NCBI RefSeq assembly: GCF_003057885.1 | Contig: NZ_QAGK01000005.1 | Location: 186,001 to 250,000, forward strand | Direction of reading: 5' to 3' | From: Oceaniglobus ichthyenteri | GTDB taxonomy: Bacteria > Pseudomonadota > Alphaproteobacteria > Rhodobacterales > Rhodobacteraceae | DNA: 64,000 nt | Shown here: piece by piece, positions 36,108 through 45,271 of the stretch | Layout: every line of letters begins with the position of its first letter | Numbering within the stretch: the stretch's first letter is position 1 | Made by a program: the position numbers and the translations under genes | The notes under the pieces: generated by a model | Told to the model about the DNA's origin: nothing | The model's input: only the letters and a program-made list of their open reading frames with translations | Databases searched by the model: none

Positions 36108-36878
36108 CTAAAGATACCCGGCCTGGCGAAAGCTGAGTTCGGCGGATTTGCCGATGATCAGGTGATCATGCAGGGTCAGCCCCAATGCCACACAGGCATC
36201 GTTGATTTGCGCGGTCATGGCGATATCGCTGTCGCTTGGGGTTGGGTCGCCCGATGGGTGATTGTGCACCAGGATCAACGCCGATGCGTTCAGAGCCAGC
36301 GCCCGTTTCACCACCTCGCGCGGGTAGACCGGCACATGGTCGACCGTGCCTTTTGCCTGTTCTTCATCGGCGATCACGGTATTCTTGCGATCCAGAAACA
36401 GGATGCGGAACTGTTCGGTTTCGCGGTGGGCCATTGTCGTGTGACAGTAATCCAGCACCGCATCCCAACTGCTGACCACATGGCGTTGTAAAACCCGGGC
36501 GCGGGCAATCCGGTGTGCCGTGGCCTCGACAATCTTGAGATCCTGCATCACCGCCTCGCCCACCCCGTCAATCTCCAACAACTGGGCGGGGCTGGCGGCC
36601 ATGATACACCCCAGATCGCCAAAACGATCCATCAGACGCCGCGCGAGGGGTTTGACATCTTGCCGCGGAATCGACCGGAACAGCAGCAATTCCAACATCT
36701 CATAATCCGGCACAGCGTCGGCGCCGCCTTCCATGAACCGGCTGCGCAATCGTTTGCGGTGATCTTTGATGTAGGAGGGAAGTTTGCCCGCGGCCACCGG
36801 AACAGCCCCTTGAAACAGGGGCAGGGGGCGTTCGGCAAAGGAAGTGCGGCGGGTCATGGCGCGATCATCGCGCAGCAT
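36108..36878 (-). CDS. radC: RadC-family JAB/MPN protein
   Basis: A 256-residue protein with an N-terminal UPF0758 helix-hairpin domain (DYEMLELLLF ... LLEIDGVGEAVM) and a C-terminal JAMM domain. The metal site is VHNHPSGDPTPSDSDI with the upstream Glu in ADEEQAKGTVDHV. Despite the name, a DNA-repair role has been doubted and the enzyme activity is not settled. The start may be at 36878 or at ATG 36857 (MTRRTSFAERPL). It converges with the OmpA-domain gene, one base apart. Confidence 0.9.
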   Translation of the reverse strand: MLRDDRAMTRRTSFAERPLPLFQGAVPVAAGKLPSYIKDHRKRLRSRFMEGGADAVPDYEMLELLLFRSIPRQDVKPLARRLMDRFGDLGCIMAASPAQLLEIDGVGEAVMQDLKIVEATAHRIARARVLQRHVVSSWDAVLDYCHTTMAHRETEQFRILFLDRKNTVIADEEQAKGTVDHVPVYPREVVKRALALNASALILVHNHPSGDPTPSDSDIAMTAQINDACVALGLTLHDHLIIGKSAELSFRQAGYL

Positions 36879-36896
36879 TGGTAAACCAATGGTTAA

Positions 36897-36928
36897 TTTC
36901 CCCCGCCAAAACGGCCTGACGGGGGAAA
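36897..36928. other. Intergenic hairpin between dnaJ and radC
   Basis: TTTCCCCCG (36897-36905) pairs with CGGGGGAAA (36920-36928) around a 14-base loop, just after the dnaJ stop. There is no long U-run on either strand, so it is at best a weak terminator or a 3'-end stabiliser. Confidence 0.5.
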
Positions 36929-36931
36929 AAT

Positions 36932-38074
36932 TCAGCTTTTGATGCCATCCCAGAACGTGCGGACCTTTTTGAAAAAGCCGGATGTCTCGGGGTTGTTTTC
37001 CTCGGACAGCTTTTCAAATTCGCGCAACAGTTCCTTTTGGCGACTGGTCAGGTTGACCGGCGTTTCGACGGCCAGTTCGATGTACATGTCGCCATATCCA
37101 CCGCCGCGCAGCATCGGCATGCCTTTGCCACGCAGGCGCATCTGTTTGCCTGATTGGCTGCCTGCGGGCACTTTCACCCGGCTGCGGCCACCATCGATGT
37201 TTGGCACTTCGATGTCACCGCCCATAGCGGCGGCCACAATCGACACCGGCACATGGCAGAACAAATGCTGGTTCTCACGTTGAAACAGCGCATGATCGGC
37301 CACTTCGATGAAGATATAGAGATCACCGGCCGGCCCGCCGCGCAATCCGGCCTCGCCCTCACCCGAAAGACGAATACGGGTGCCGGTTTCAACGCCCGCC
37401 GGAATGTTGACCGACAAGGAGCGTTCTTTTTGAACCCGCCCCTGACCGCCACAGGTGTGGCAAGGATTCTTGATCGTCTGGCCCGCACCCGAACAGGTGG
37501 GGCAGGTACGTTCGACCGTAAAGAACCCCTGTTGCGCGCGCACCTTGCCCATGCCAGCACAGGTGGGGCATGTGGTTGGCTCTGATCCGCCCTCGGCACC
37601 GGTGCCGTTACAGGTGCCACAGGCCAGGGCCGTGGGCACATTGATGGTTTTCTGCAGTCCGGCATATGCGTCTTCCAGACTGACGCGCAGGTTATAGCGC
37701 AGATCGCTGCCCCTTGTGGCGCGTTGTCCGCCCCGCCCGCCGCGTCCGCCCATCATATCGCCGAACAGATCGTCAAACACATCGCTGAAGGCACTGGCGA
37801 AATCACCATGTCCACCGGCGCCGGGGCGATGCCCGCCGCCCATGCCACCCTCAAACGCTGCGTGACCATAGCGGTCATAGGCGGCCTTTTTCTCGGGGTC
37901 TTTCAGAACTTCGTAGGCTTCGTTCGCTTCTTTGAATTGCGCTTCGGCATTTGGGTTGTCCGAATTGCGGTCAGGGTGCAGTTCTTTGGCCTTTTGACGG
38001 AAACCTTTTTTGATTTCGTCAGCCGAAGCCCCCTTTTTCACACCCAAAGTGTCGTAATAATCGCGTTTTGCCAT
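36932..38074 (-). CDS. dnaJ: Chaperone DnaJ
   Basis: DnaJ delivers substrates to DnaK and stimulates its ATPase. The 380-residue protein has the J domain with the HPD motif ([10 protein letters not shown]), a Gly-rich region ([13 protein letters not shown]), four zinc-binding CxxCxGxG repeats ([32 protein letters not shown]) and the C-terminal substrate domains. It lies 74 bases after dnaK in the same orientation; that gap holds a perfect hairpin. Confidence 0.97.
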   Translation of the reverse strand: MAKRDYYDTLGVKKGASADEIKKGFRQKAKELHPDRNSDNPNAEAQFKEANEAYEVLKDPEKKAAYDRYGHAAFEGGMGGGHRPGAGGHGDFASAFSDVFDDLFGDMMGGRGGRGGQRATRGSDLRYNLRVSLEDAYAGLQKTINVPTALACGTCNGTGAEGGSEPTTCPTCAGMGKVRAQQGFFTVERTCPTCSGAGQTIKNPCHTCGGQGRVQKERSLSVNIPAGVETGTRIRLSGEGEAGLRGGPAGDLYIFIEVADHALFQRENQHLFCHVPVSIVAAAMGGDIEVPNIDGGRSRVKVPAGSQSGKQMRLRGKGMPMLRGGGYGDMYIELAVETPVNLTSRQKELLREFEKLSEENNPETSGFFKKVRTFWDGIKS

Positions 38075-38100
38075 CAGGTTTCATCCTTTCGGAACGCAAT

Positions 38101-38127
38101 GGTCGGCCCAGTATCACCGGGCCGACC
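38101..38127 (-). other. Hairpin in the dnaK-dnaJ gap
   Basis: A perfect 9-bp stem (38101-38109 with 38119-38127, GGTCGGCCC arm) with a 9-base loop. It lacks a U-tract. It could act as an RNA processing or stabilising element that sets the dnaK:dnaJ ratio; this is an inference. Confidence 0.55.
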
Positions 38128-38148
38128 GAGAGTCATTCCAAGCCGCAG

Positions 38149-40071
38149 TTAAGATCCGCGTTTGTCGTCGCCCAAGTCTTCGAAATCGGCGTCGACGATA
38201 TCATCGTCCACGCTTGACGGGCCATCGGCATCGCCATCTTCGGTCTCTTGGCCGGCTTTCGCCTGCTCGGACTTATAGATCGCTTCACCCAGCTTCATTG
38301 CGGACTCGGTGACGTTTTGAATGCCACTCTTGATCTTGGCCGCGTCGTCGGTTTCAAGCTGTTCGTTCAGATTGGCAATGGCCAATTCGATGGCTTCGAT
38401 CGTGGTTGGATCAACCTTGTCCTTATGCTCTTCCATTGCCTTTTCGGTGGAATGGACCAAGGATTCAGCTTGGTTTTTCGCTTCGACCAATTCACGACGG
38501 TCCTTGTCGGCCTCGGCGTTTTCTTCGGCGTCGCGCACCATTTTATCGATGTCGGCGTCCGACAGACCACCCGATGCCTGAATCGTGATCTTTTGCTCTT
38601 TGCCGGTGCCTTTGTCCTTGGCACCCACCGCCACGATGCCGTTGGCATCAATGTCGAAGGTCACCTCGATCTGGGGCAGACCGCGCGGAGCGGGCGGGAT
38701 ATCTTCCAGGTTGAACTGGCCCAACACCTTGTTGTCGGCGGCCATTTCGCGTTCGCCCTGAAACACCCGGATCGTCACGGCGTTCTGGTTGTCTTCGGCG
38801 GTTGAAAACACCTGCGACTTTTTGGTCGGGATCGTGGTGTTACGATCAATCAGACGGGTGAACACACCGCCAAGGGTTTCAATACCCAAGGACAATGGCG
38901 TGACATCCAACAGAACCACGTCTTTCACGTCGCCCTGCAAGACACCGGCCTGAATCGCCGCGCCCAGTGCAACAACTTCGTCGGGGTTCACGCCCTTGTG
39001 GGGCTCTTTGCCAAAGAACTTGGTCACTTCTTCCACGACGCGTGGCATCCGTGTCATACCGCCAACCATGACGATTTCGTCAATATCGTCGACTTTCAAA
39101 CCGGCGTCTTTCAACGCGGCCTGACAGGGTTTGATCGACGATTTGATCAGATCGCCCACCAGGCTTTCCAATTTCGCGCGAGTCAGCTTCATCACCATAT
39201 GCAGCGGCTGACCGCCTTTTGGATCCATCGAGATGAACGGCTGGTTGATCTCGGTCTGGCTGGAGCTGGACAGTTCGATCTTGGCCTTTTCCGCCGCTTC
39301 CTTAAGCCGCTGAAGCGCCATCTTGTCTTTGGTCAGATCAACGCCGTTGTCCTTTTTGAACTGCTCGGCCAGGTAATTGACGATGCGCATGTCAAAATCT
39401 TCACCGCCCAGGAACGTATCCCCGTTGGTGGATTTCACTTCGAACAAGCCGTCGTCGATTTCCAGGATCGTCACGTCAAACGTACCACCGCCAAGGTCAT
39501 AAACGGCAATGGTTTTGGTTTCTTTCTTGTCCAAACCATAGGCCAGAGCGGCGGCAGTTGGTTCGTTGATGATGCGCAGCACTTCCAGACCGGCGATTTT
39601 ACCCGCGTCTTTGGTGGCCTGACGCTGGGCGTCATTGAAATAGGCAGGCACGGTGATCACGGCCTGGGTCACTTCTTCGCCCAAATAGGATTCCGCGGTT
39701 TCCTTCATCTTGCCCAGAATGAATGCCGAAATCTGGCTGGGCGAATATTTTTCGCCGCGCGATTCAACCCACGCGTCGCCATTGCCGCCGGCAACAACGT
39801 TGAACGGAAGGTTCTTTTTGTCTTTTGCCAGATCGGCATCATCGGCGCGGCGCCCGATCAGGCGCTTGACGGCGAAAATTGTGTTTTCTGCGTTGGTGAC
39901 GGCCTGCCGCTTGGCAGATTGTCCAACCAGACGCTCATCGTCGGTAAAGGCGACGATTGATGGCGTGGTGCGCGCGCCTTCGGCGTTTTCAATTACGCGC
40001 GGCTGGCTGCCATCCATGATGGCGACGCAGCTGTTTGTCGTTCCAAGGTCGATTCCAATGACTTTGGCCAT
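38149..40071 (-). CDS. dnaK: Chaperone DnaK (Hsp70)
   Basis: DnaK is the main ATP-driven cytoplasmic chaperone. The 640-residue protein begins [17 protein letters not shown], with the ATPase motifs [13 protein letters not shown] and [16 protein letters not shown], the linker [12 protein letters not shown], and the peptide-binding domain. The tail is acidic and ends in a [15 protein letters not shown] motif typical of Hsp70 C-termini. An in-frame ATG at 40077 lies only three bases from the AGAGG site, so the start at 40071 fits better. A sigma32-type promoter lies 113 bases upstream. Operon with dnaJ. Confidence 0.97.
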   Translation of the reverse strand: MAKVIGIDLGTTNSCVAIMDGSQPRVIENAEGARTTPSIVAFTDDERLVGQSAKRQAVTNAENTIFAVKRLIGRRADDADLAKDKKNLPFNVVAGGNGDAWVESRGEKYSPSQISAFILGKMKETAESYLGEEVTQAVITVPAYFNDAQRQATKDAGKIAGLEVLRIINEPTAAALAYGLDKKETKTIAVYDLGGGTFDVTILEIDDGLFEVKSTNGDTFLGGEDFDMRIVNYLAEQFKKDNGVDLTKDKMALQRLKEAAEKAKIELSSSSQTEINQPFISMDPKGGQPLHMVMKLTRAKLESLVGDLIKSSIKPCQAALKDAGLKVDDIDEIVMVGGMTRMPRVVEEVTKFFGKEPHKGVNPDEVVALGAAIQAGVLQGDVKDVVLLDVTPLSLGIETLGGVFTRLIDRNTTIPTKKSQVFSTAEDNQNAVTIRVFQGEREMAADNKVLGQFNLEDIPPAPRGLPQIEVTFDIDANGIVAVGAKDKGTGKEQKITIQASGGLSDADIDKMVRDAEENAEADKDRRELVEAKNQAESLVHSTEKAMEEHKDKVDPTTIEAIELAIANLNEQLETDDAAKIKSGIQNVTESAMKLGEAIYKSEQAKAGQETEDGDADGPSSVDDDIVDADFEDLGDDKRGS

Positions 40072-40183
40072 ACTCATGGTCCTCTTCTTAGGCGATATAC
40101 TAGCAGGGCAACCCGCGGTGCGGCATTTCCCCGGCGATCCCGATTGTTATGCTGAAAACAAAGCCCTCAGCGTGGCGTCTGGC

Positions 40184-40215
40184 CGTATATAAGGAGCGTG
40201 TCTGACCCCTGCAAG
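40184..40215 (-). promoter_or_regulatory. Sigma32 (RpoH) heat-shock promoter of dnaK
   Basis: Read on the minus strand, CTTG (40215-40212) is followed after 18 bases by CTTATATACG (40193-40184). This matches the alphaproteobacterial RpoH pattern CTTG-N17/18-CYTATnTnnG at every fixed position. It leaves an untranslated leader of about 105 bases before dnaK. No CIRCE element is seen. Confidence 0.85.
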
Positions 40216-40281
40216 CGGTGGAGGGCAGGGAATTTTTGGTAAAATGCAGTTCTTAACAACGGAATGTGCAAAGGAGGAGTG

Positions 40282-40914
40282 ATGGCAGAGGGGCAAATCC
40301 TGCGTTTGCGCGGGTTTGAGGTGCGGCGCGGATGGCTGAACCCGGGCGCGCAAGCGGCGGTGCTGAATGATCTGCGCGCGGTGATCCGTGCCGCCCCGCT
40401 GGTGCATCCGGTCACGGCGGGGGGCAGGCAGATGTCGGTGCGCATGACATCGGCGGGGCGGCTTGGCTGGGTGTCTGACGCGGCGGGCTATCGATACGCG
40501 CCGCGCCATCCAAGCGGTGTGGATTGGCCGCCGATCCCTGATTCAATCCTGGAAATCTGGCGCGCCCTGGGGCCGGACAGATTGCCCGATTGCTGTCTGA
40601 TCAACTTTTATGGCGAAGGCGCGCGCATGGGCCTGCACCAAGACCGGGACGAAGGCGAATTTCAGTGGCCGGTGATATCGCTGTCATTGGGGGATGAGGG
40701 GCTGTTCCGCATGGGCAATGTGGAAAAGGGCGGCAAAACCGAAAGCGTGTGGTTGCAAAGCGGCGATGTGGTGGTGATGGGCGGCGCGGCGCGCCTGGCC
40801 CATCACGGGGTGGACCGGATCAGATTTGGATCATCGCGGCTGATGCCCAAAGGCGGACGGGTCAATGTCACCCTGCGCGTGGTGGGATCACGGGGCGAGG
40901 GTGCAGCATCCTGA
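40282..40914 (+). CDS. alkB: AlkB-like 2-oxoglutarate/Fe(II) dioxygenase
   Basis: AlkB repairs 1-methyladenine and 3-methylcytosine in DNA and RNA by oxidative demethylation. The 210-residue protein has the iron ligands HQD (MGLHQDRDE) and the distal His in LAHHGVDRI, plus the 2-oxoglutarate RxNxTxR motif as RVNVTLRVV. The segment CLINFYGEGARMG and the FRMGNVEKGG loop fit the AlkB core. AAGGAGG precedes the ATG at 40282. It is divergent from dnaK, and its last 27 bases overlap the convergent SH3-domain gene. Confidence 0.93.
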   Translation: MAEGQILRLRGFEVRRGWLNPGAQAAVLNDLRAVIRAAPLVHPVTAGGRQMSVRMTSAGRLGWVSDAAGYRYAPRHPSGVDWPPIPDSILEIWRALGPDRLPDCCLINFYGEGARMGLHQDRDEGEFQWPVISLSLGDEGLFRMGNVEKGGKTESVWLQSGDVVVMGGAARLAHHGVDRIRFGSSRLMPKGGRVNVTLRVVGSRGEGAAS

Positions 40915-41481
40915 AACGAAACTGCCATTGATCAGCAGATCAACCGTTATCCCGAACTGGCGATCCGACATGCCGTCATTGCAGGCCGCATAGGACAAAA
41001 CCGCCGCGGCCCCGCTGGAGGACAGCGACATCGCATATCGGTCGCGCCGGTTTTCCGATGCCAGAACCGAAAGAACATGGCCCGTTTGCGCCCCTTCGCC
41101 CGCGCGGTCGAACGTGAACGTGCCCGCATCGGTCAGGGTAAGGCCCCAAAAAGGCTCGGTTCCGTAACAGCTGCGCACCTTGGGGATCGCGCCCAGCCAT
41201 TGGCCCGGCTGGCGTTGCATGAACCGCAACGACACCCAGCCCGATTGTTCGCCCGCATTGACCAACGCCCAGGTATAGGCATCGTTTGGCGCGATCAGTT
41301 CGATATCCACCGCATCAGGTGCCAAGGTGGCGATGATCGGCGTGTCCGATGACGGGCCTGCGCGCACGTTCAACACATCATCGGGCGTGACGCCGATCAC
41401 ATCATGTAACGCGGGCCACGCATCCTGTGTGGCATGGGCGGGCAGGGCCAACAAAAGCCACAGGCAAAAGGCACGGATCAT
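40888..41481 (-). CDS. Secreted SH3-domain protein
   Basis: A 197-residue exported protein: signal peptide MIRAFCLWLLLALPAHA, then a bacterial SH3 domain (LNVRAGPSSDTPIIATLAPD ... GWVSLRFM) and a C-terminal beta domain with paired cysteines (RSCYGTEPFW, YAACNDG, SGCCTLAP) of the COG3650 membrane-protein type. It is probably periplasmic. It starts at 41481 with GGAG upstream and overlaps the upstream ABC-2 permease stop as ATGA; the longer frame from 41496 has a charged lead and is less likely. The 3' end overlaps alkB by 27 bases. Confidence 0.82.
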   Translation of the reverse strand: MIRAFCLWLLLALPAHATQDAWPALHDVIGVTPDDVLNVRAGPSSDTPIIATLAPDAVDIELIAPNDAYTWALVNAGEQSGWVSLRFMQRQPGQWLGAIPKVRSCYGTEPFWGLTLTDAGTFTFDRAGEGAQTGHVLSVLASENRRDRYAMSLSSSGAAAVLSYAACNDGMSDRQFGITVDLLINGSFVSGCCTLAP

Positions 41482-42299
41482 CGTCTTGCGCTCCAACTCA
41501 TCGAGGCGTGTTTGCGGGTATAAAATTCGCCCATCAGCCCGATCATAAGTAAAACCAAGGATACATACAGGGGATAGTCCACCGATGAATTATGCGGTGA
41601 ATAGTTGATGAATGCAAAGCCGCGCGCCTGATCAATCGTGTGAAACAGCGGGTTCCAGTTGAAAAACGGCAGCATCGTTGCAGGCAGGGTGTTGGCGACA
41701 AACATCTTACCCGAGGCAATCATGTTGGCGCGGGTGTAAATCATTGACAATATGTTCACCACACTGGGCATCCAGGGTTTCAGCGCCAGAAAGATCATGC
41801 CGATGGCAACGCCCGAAAACCAGCTGAGCATGACCATGCCCATCGCACCCGCCGGATCCCAAATGTGCAACGGGCCCCAGATCACATGGTAAAAATACAA
41901 AACCAGACCCATCGACAGCACCTGAATATACAGTGATCCCAAAGCCGCCGAGGCAATGGCGATCGCCGTGGTCATCGGCGCGTGTTTCATCATCGCGCTG
42001 GCCGGGCCTTCGGATGCCAGAATCGCGGTGACAGTGCGGGTGTGAACCATGTACAGGAAAATTCCCGACATGATGTAAACCATGAAATCGCCGCGAATGG
42101 CGCTGCCGCGCATTCCAAGCACCGAAAACAAAAGAAAAAAAGCCGCGACAAAAATCACCGTCTGCAAGATGTTCATCAGAATTGACATCAGGGCATTGGA
42201 ATGGGTTTTACGGATGCTGCGCACCGTATTGTGGTAAATCAGTTCAAGGATGTTGGCCGCCGTGCCAAGCCGTGTTTCGCGTGTTTGCCGCTGGAACAT
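41478..42299 (-). CDS. ABC-2-type permease, polysaccharide-export like
   Basis: A 273-residue membrane protein with six hydrophobic segments, of the KpsM/Wzm ABC-2 type (start RETRLGTAANILELIYHNTV; late NWNPLFHTIDQARGFAFINY). Such permeases export capsule or O-antigen polymers with a separate ATPase. No ATPase gene or glycosyltransferase is near, so the partner must be elsewhere. Its stop overlaps the start of the SH3-domain gene. The substrate is unknown. Confidence 0.85.
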   Translation of the reverse strand: MFQRQTRETRLGTAANILELIYHNTVRSIRKTHSNALMSILMNILQTVIFVAAFFLLFSVLGMRGSAIRGDFMVYIMSGIFLYMVHTRTVTAILASEGPASAMMKHAPMTTAIAIASAALGSLYIQVLSMGLVLYFYHVIWGPLHIWDPAGAMGMVMLSWFSGVAIGMIFLALKPWMPSVVNILSMIYTRANMIASGKMFVANTLPATMLPFFNWNPLFHTIDQARGFAFINYSPHNSSVDYPLYVSLVLLMIGLMGEFYTRKHASMSWSARR

Positions 42300-42440
42300 C
42301 TGATTACCTGTGTGACCCCCGCGCGTTGTCGCATGGATTTGTTGCCGTTTCCTTTATGACATACCATAAGGGCGACGGATCTTTGTAACACCTGCCTGAA
42401 CAATTTGGCAAAAATTTGACTCACAAAAGGGAGTTTTCAA

Positions 42441-43238
42441 TTGGATTTTGACACACTGACCCATGTCATGCGGCGTCTTGCTCTTGAAGCGGGCGATAAG
42501 ATCATGGAAATTTACGCGGCCCCGAATTTTGACGTGAAATCGAAATCCGACAACAGCCCGGTCACCGAAGCGGACGAAGCCGCCGATGAAATCATCTCGG
42601 CGGGCTTGCGCGAAGCGTTTCCCGATGTGGCGCTGATCACCGAAGAACAGGCCGCATCGCACGGTGTAAAGGCGTCGACATTCCTGATCGTTGATCCGCT
42701 GGACGGCACCAAGGAATTTGTGCAGCGGCGCGGCGATTTTACCGTCAACATTGCCTATGTGGTTGATGGTTTGCCGGTGCGCGGCGTGGTCTATGCCCCC
42801 GCAAAAGAACGGCTGTTTTACACCACCACCCAAGGCAAAAGCGTTGAGGAAACCGGACCGTTCGATAAGGAAACAGTCGGTGAAACGACCGAGATCACCG
42901 TGTCCGACCCCGACAACACCGCCCTGTTGGTTGTGGCCAGCAAATCGCACCGCGATCAGGCCACCGATGATTACATCAAGAAATATGATGTCGCCGATAT
43001 GAAAAGCGCCGGATCGTCATTGAAGTTCTGCCTGATTGCGACCGGCGAGGCCGATATTTACCCCCGTCTGGGCCGCACCATGGAGTGGGACACCGCCGCA
43101 GGCCATGCCGTTTTGAATGGCGCGGGCGGGCGGGTTGTGCGGTTTGATGATCACACGCCGCTGATTTATGGCAAAGCCGAATATGCCAACCCGTTCTTCA
43201 TCGCCTATTCACCCGAAGTGGCGCTGAAACCGGCGTAA
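42441..43238 (+). CDS. cysQ: 3'(2'),5'-bisphosphate nucleotidase
   Basis: A 265-residue inositol-monophosphatase-superfamily enzyme that hydrolyses 3'-phosphoadenosine 5'-phosphate, a by-product of sulphate assimilation. The metal-binding block IVDPLDGTKEF and the late WDTAAGHAVLNGAGGRV are diagnostic of CysQ. The start is a TTG at 42441, with GGGAG eight bases upstream; the next ATG is eight codons in and lacks a site. It is divergent from the ABC-2 permease. Confidence 0.93.
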   Translation: MDFDTLTHVMRRLALEAGDKIMEIYAAPNFDVKSKSDNSPVTEADEAADEIISAGLREAFPDVALITEEQAASHGVKASTFLIVDPLDGTKEFVQRRGDFTVNIAYVVDGLPVRGVVYAPAKERLFYTTTQGKSVEETGPFDKETVGETTEITVSDPDNTALLVVASKSHRDQATDDYIKKYDVADMKSAGSSLKFCLIATGEADIYPRLGRTMEWDTAAGHAVLNGAGGRVVRFDDHTPLIYGKAEYANPFFIAYSPEVALKPA

Positions 43239-43317
43239 TCTGTTCGCCCCATTGGCGGGTGCGGAAAAATCCGTGCCCGCTATTGGGCAACCTTTGGCCA
43301 GCGCAGTGGTGGGCACG

Positions 43318-44985
43318 TCAGCCGTCACGCTCCAGATTCTCGATCAATCGCGTTTCCAGAAGTTGCCCGCCGCGATACAGGATCGGATAGGCCACGGCCG
43401 AGATATGGCTGTTGAACTCTTTCAACGCCTGGGTTGTCTCCAGATGAATATCGCTTGCCTCGAAACTTTTCACTGTGCCCTCGCTTAACCGGCGCAGGTG
43501 TTTTTTGCGGCTGGCCCGCTCCATCTGGGTCATTTCCGTCTTTTCTTCCAAAAGCATCCGCGCGCTGGCAATGTCATCGGAAATCAGAACATTAGAGGCC
43601 AGTTTCAGGTTGGCCATCACCCGGTCGTGCATCGCCAGCAGTTCGCCCTGTTCGGCGGCGGAAAACTGGATCGCGTGTTTGTCTTTTTCCTGTGCCAGCG
43701 GCAGCAGGTTTTTGACAATCAGATCGCCTGCCGATTCAATCGCAATCGCATATTCGGTCAGTTCGCGCGCCTGTTTGAATTCGCGCTTTCGGGCCGGATC
43801 ATTGGGCATTGCCATCACATACCTCCGGATTCCATCCAGGGCGCGGTTCAGTGCGCCATCTTCGGCACGCAAAGCGGCGGCGCGGTCCTTGTCATAGGTG
43901 GTATAGATCTCCATCACCGGCAACATCATGCCCTCGACGATCTGAATCATCCGCAAAACCTCGCGCTTGAGGGACGCCTGGGCAAGGACGGGCGTGGCCA
44001 GGGCGTGGTCATCCAGCACACTGCGGTGAATAAGCGGGGTCAGGGTTTGATCGGCAGTGATATCGGGCAAAAGCCGCGCCAGCGGCGCCTCGACAAAGCG
44101 GCAAAAGGGCAAGGCGGCCAGTTGCGCGACGTTGAAGGCGATATGCACATTCACCAGGGTTTGCGCCGGGCCACCCATCGTGAGATAGGGCAAAACCGGC
44201 AGATTGTTTACCAGCCCCACAGCAATGATCGCCCAACTGCCCCGGATCATGAAATTGGCCAGCGGCACCCGGCGCGATACCGGCGTCATTCCCCGACTCA
44301 GCCAGACCGGAATCGCCGACGACCCAAGATTGGCCCCCAACACCAACGAAACACCGGCAACCACCGGAATTGCCTGAAGGCTGACAAGGGTCACACACAT
44401 CAGCACCACCGCCAGCGATGAATGCATCACCAGTGCCAGCGCCGCGCCGACGATAAAGGCGGTGATGTAATCCTGTGCAAGATAACCGGCGACCGCGGGC
44501 AAAAAGCTGCTGTCGCGGATCGGATCCATGGTTTCGCGTAGAAACCGCAAAGAAATCAGGATGAATGCGATGCCCAGGATGATCCGGCCCGTCTGTTTCG
44601 CATTGCGCCCGGTCGAACGGATAAAGGTCAGCCCGCCAACCGCCAGAAACAGCGGCACCAACCAATCCAGCGGAAATGACAACACCTGAATCAACAGCGC
44701 CGATCCCAGATCCGCGCCCAGCGTCATTGCCAGCCCCATGCCAAACCCGACCGCCGCCGTGCCGGTAAACCCCGCCACCAACAGGCCCACCGCCGCCGAA
44801 CTTTGCAGGATCACCGCCAGAACCAAACCGGTCGCCGCCGCGCCAAACACGTTTGAGGTGCGCGTCATCAGCCGCCGGAACGAGGCCCCAAACGCGCGTT
44901 CGATCCCGGTGCGCACCATCCGTACCGCATAAAGCAGCAGCATGGTTGCGCCCATCAGATGAATGAGAAACGACAGAATGGTCAC
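43318..44985 (-). CDS. Na+/phosphate symporter (NptA family) with PhoU-like C-terminus
   Basis: A 555-residue inner-membrane protein. The N-terminal 320 residues have two inverted Na/Pi repeats with the QSSA-type signatures (ILQSSAAVGLLVAGF and MHSSLAVVLMCVTLVS) and GANLGSSAIPVWLS. The C-terminal 200 residues form a helical PhoU-like domain (FKQARELTEYAIAIESAGDL). It imports phosphate with sodium, or may move a related anion. Divergent from the ABC importer operon, with a 286-base gap between them that holds direct repeats. Confidence 0.92.
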   Translation of the reverse strand: MTILSFLIHLMGATMLLLYAVRMVRTGIERAFGASFRRLMTRTSNVFGAAATGLVLAVILQSSAAVGLLVAGFTGTAAVGFGMGLAMTLGADLGSALLIQVLSFPLDWLVPLFLAVGGLTFIRSTGRNAKQTGRIILGIAFILISLRFLRETMDPIRDSSFLPAVAGYLAQDYITAFIVGAALALVMHSSLAVVLMCVTLVSLQAIPVVAGVSLVLGANLGSSAIPVWLSRGMTPVSRRVPLANFMIRGSWAIIAVGLVNNLPVLPYLTMGGPAQTLVNVHIAFNVAQLAALPFCRFVEAPLARLLPDITADQTLTPLIHRSVLDDHALATPVLAQASLKREVLRMIQIVEGMMLPVMEIYTTYDKDRAAALRAEDGALNRALDGIRRYVMAMPNDPARKREFKQARELTEYAIAIESAGDLIVKNLLPLAQEKDKHAIQFSAAEQGELLAMHDRVMANLKLASNVLISDDIASARMLLEEKTEMTQMERASRKKHLRRLSEGTVKSFEASDIHLETTQALKEFNSHISAVAYPILYRGGQLLETRLIENLERDG

Positions 44986-45129
44986 GACATCTCCGCCGTA
45001 TCAAACAGCAAAGGGCAGGGGCGCAGGGATGGTATCACAAAATATCCTTTTTGCGGGGCAAACAGCATGGGTAACAGAATCGCCACTTCAAACGTATGAA
45101 AAAGTTTGACGCGAATCATCAAGTATGTG

Positions 45130-45159
45130 CAATTGTAGCAAAAGTTTTACAATTGTAGC
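45130..45159. promoter_or_regulatory. Direct-repeat operator candidate before the ABC importer operon
   Basis: CAATTGTAGC occurs at 45130-45139 and again at 45150-45159, exactly 20 bases (two helical turns) apart, in an AT-rich part of the 44986-45271 gap. Each copy contains the palindrome CAATTG. The rest of the gap shows no ORF with coding character. It may bind a regulator of the importer, the divergent symporter, or both. Confidence 0.5.
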
Positions 45160-45271
45160 TTAAACACGAAAATACACCCTTTTGCGATGGCTTGTCGCGT
45201 CGAGTTGGGAAAGTATTCGAACAGGGCCCGAAAGCAAGAGCACCGGGTTCAACCACACTGGGAGAGAATGA

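Noticed and set aside
44986-45271. Pho box before the importer operon
   Set aside because: No CTGTCAT-like repeat is present; the direct repeats there have a different sequence and period.
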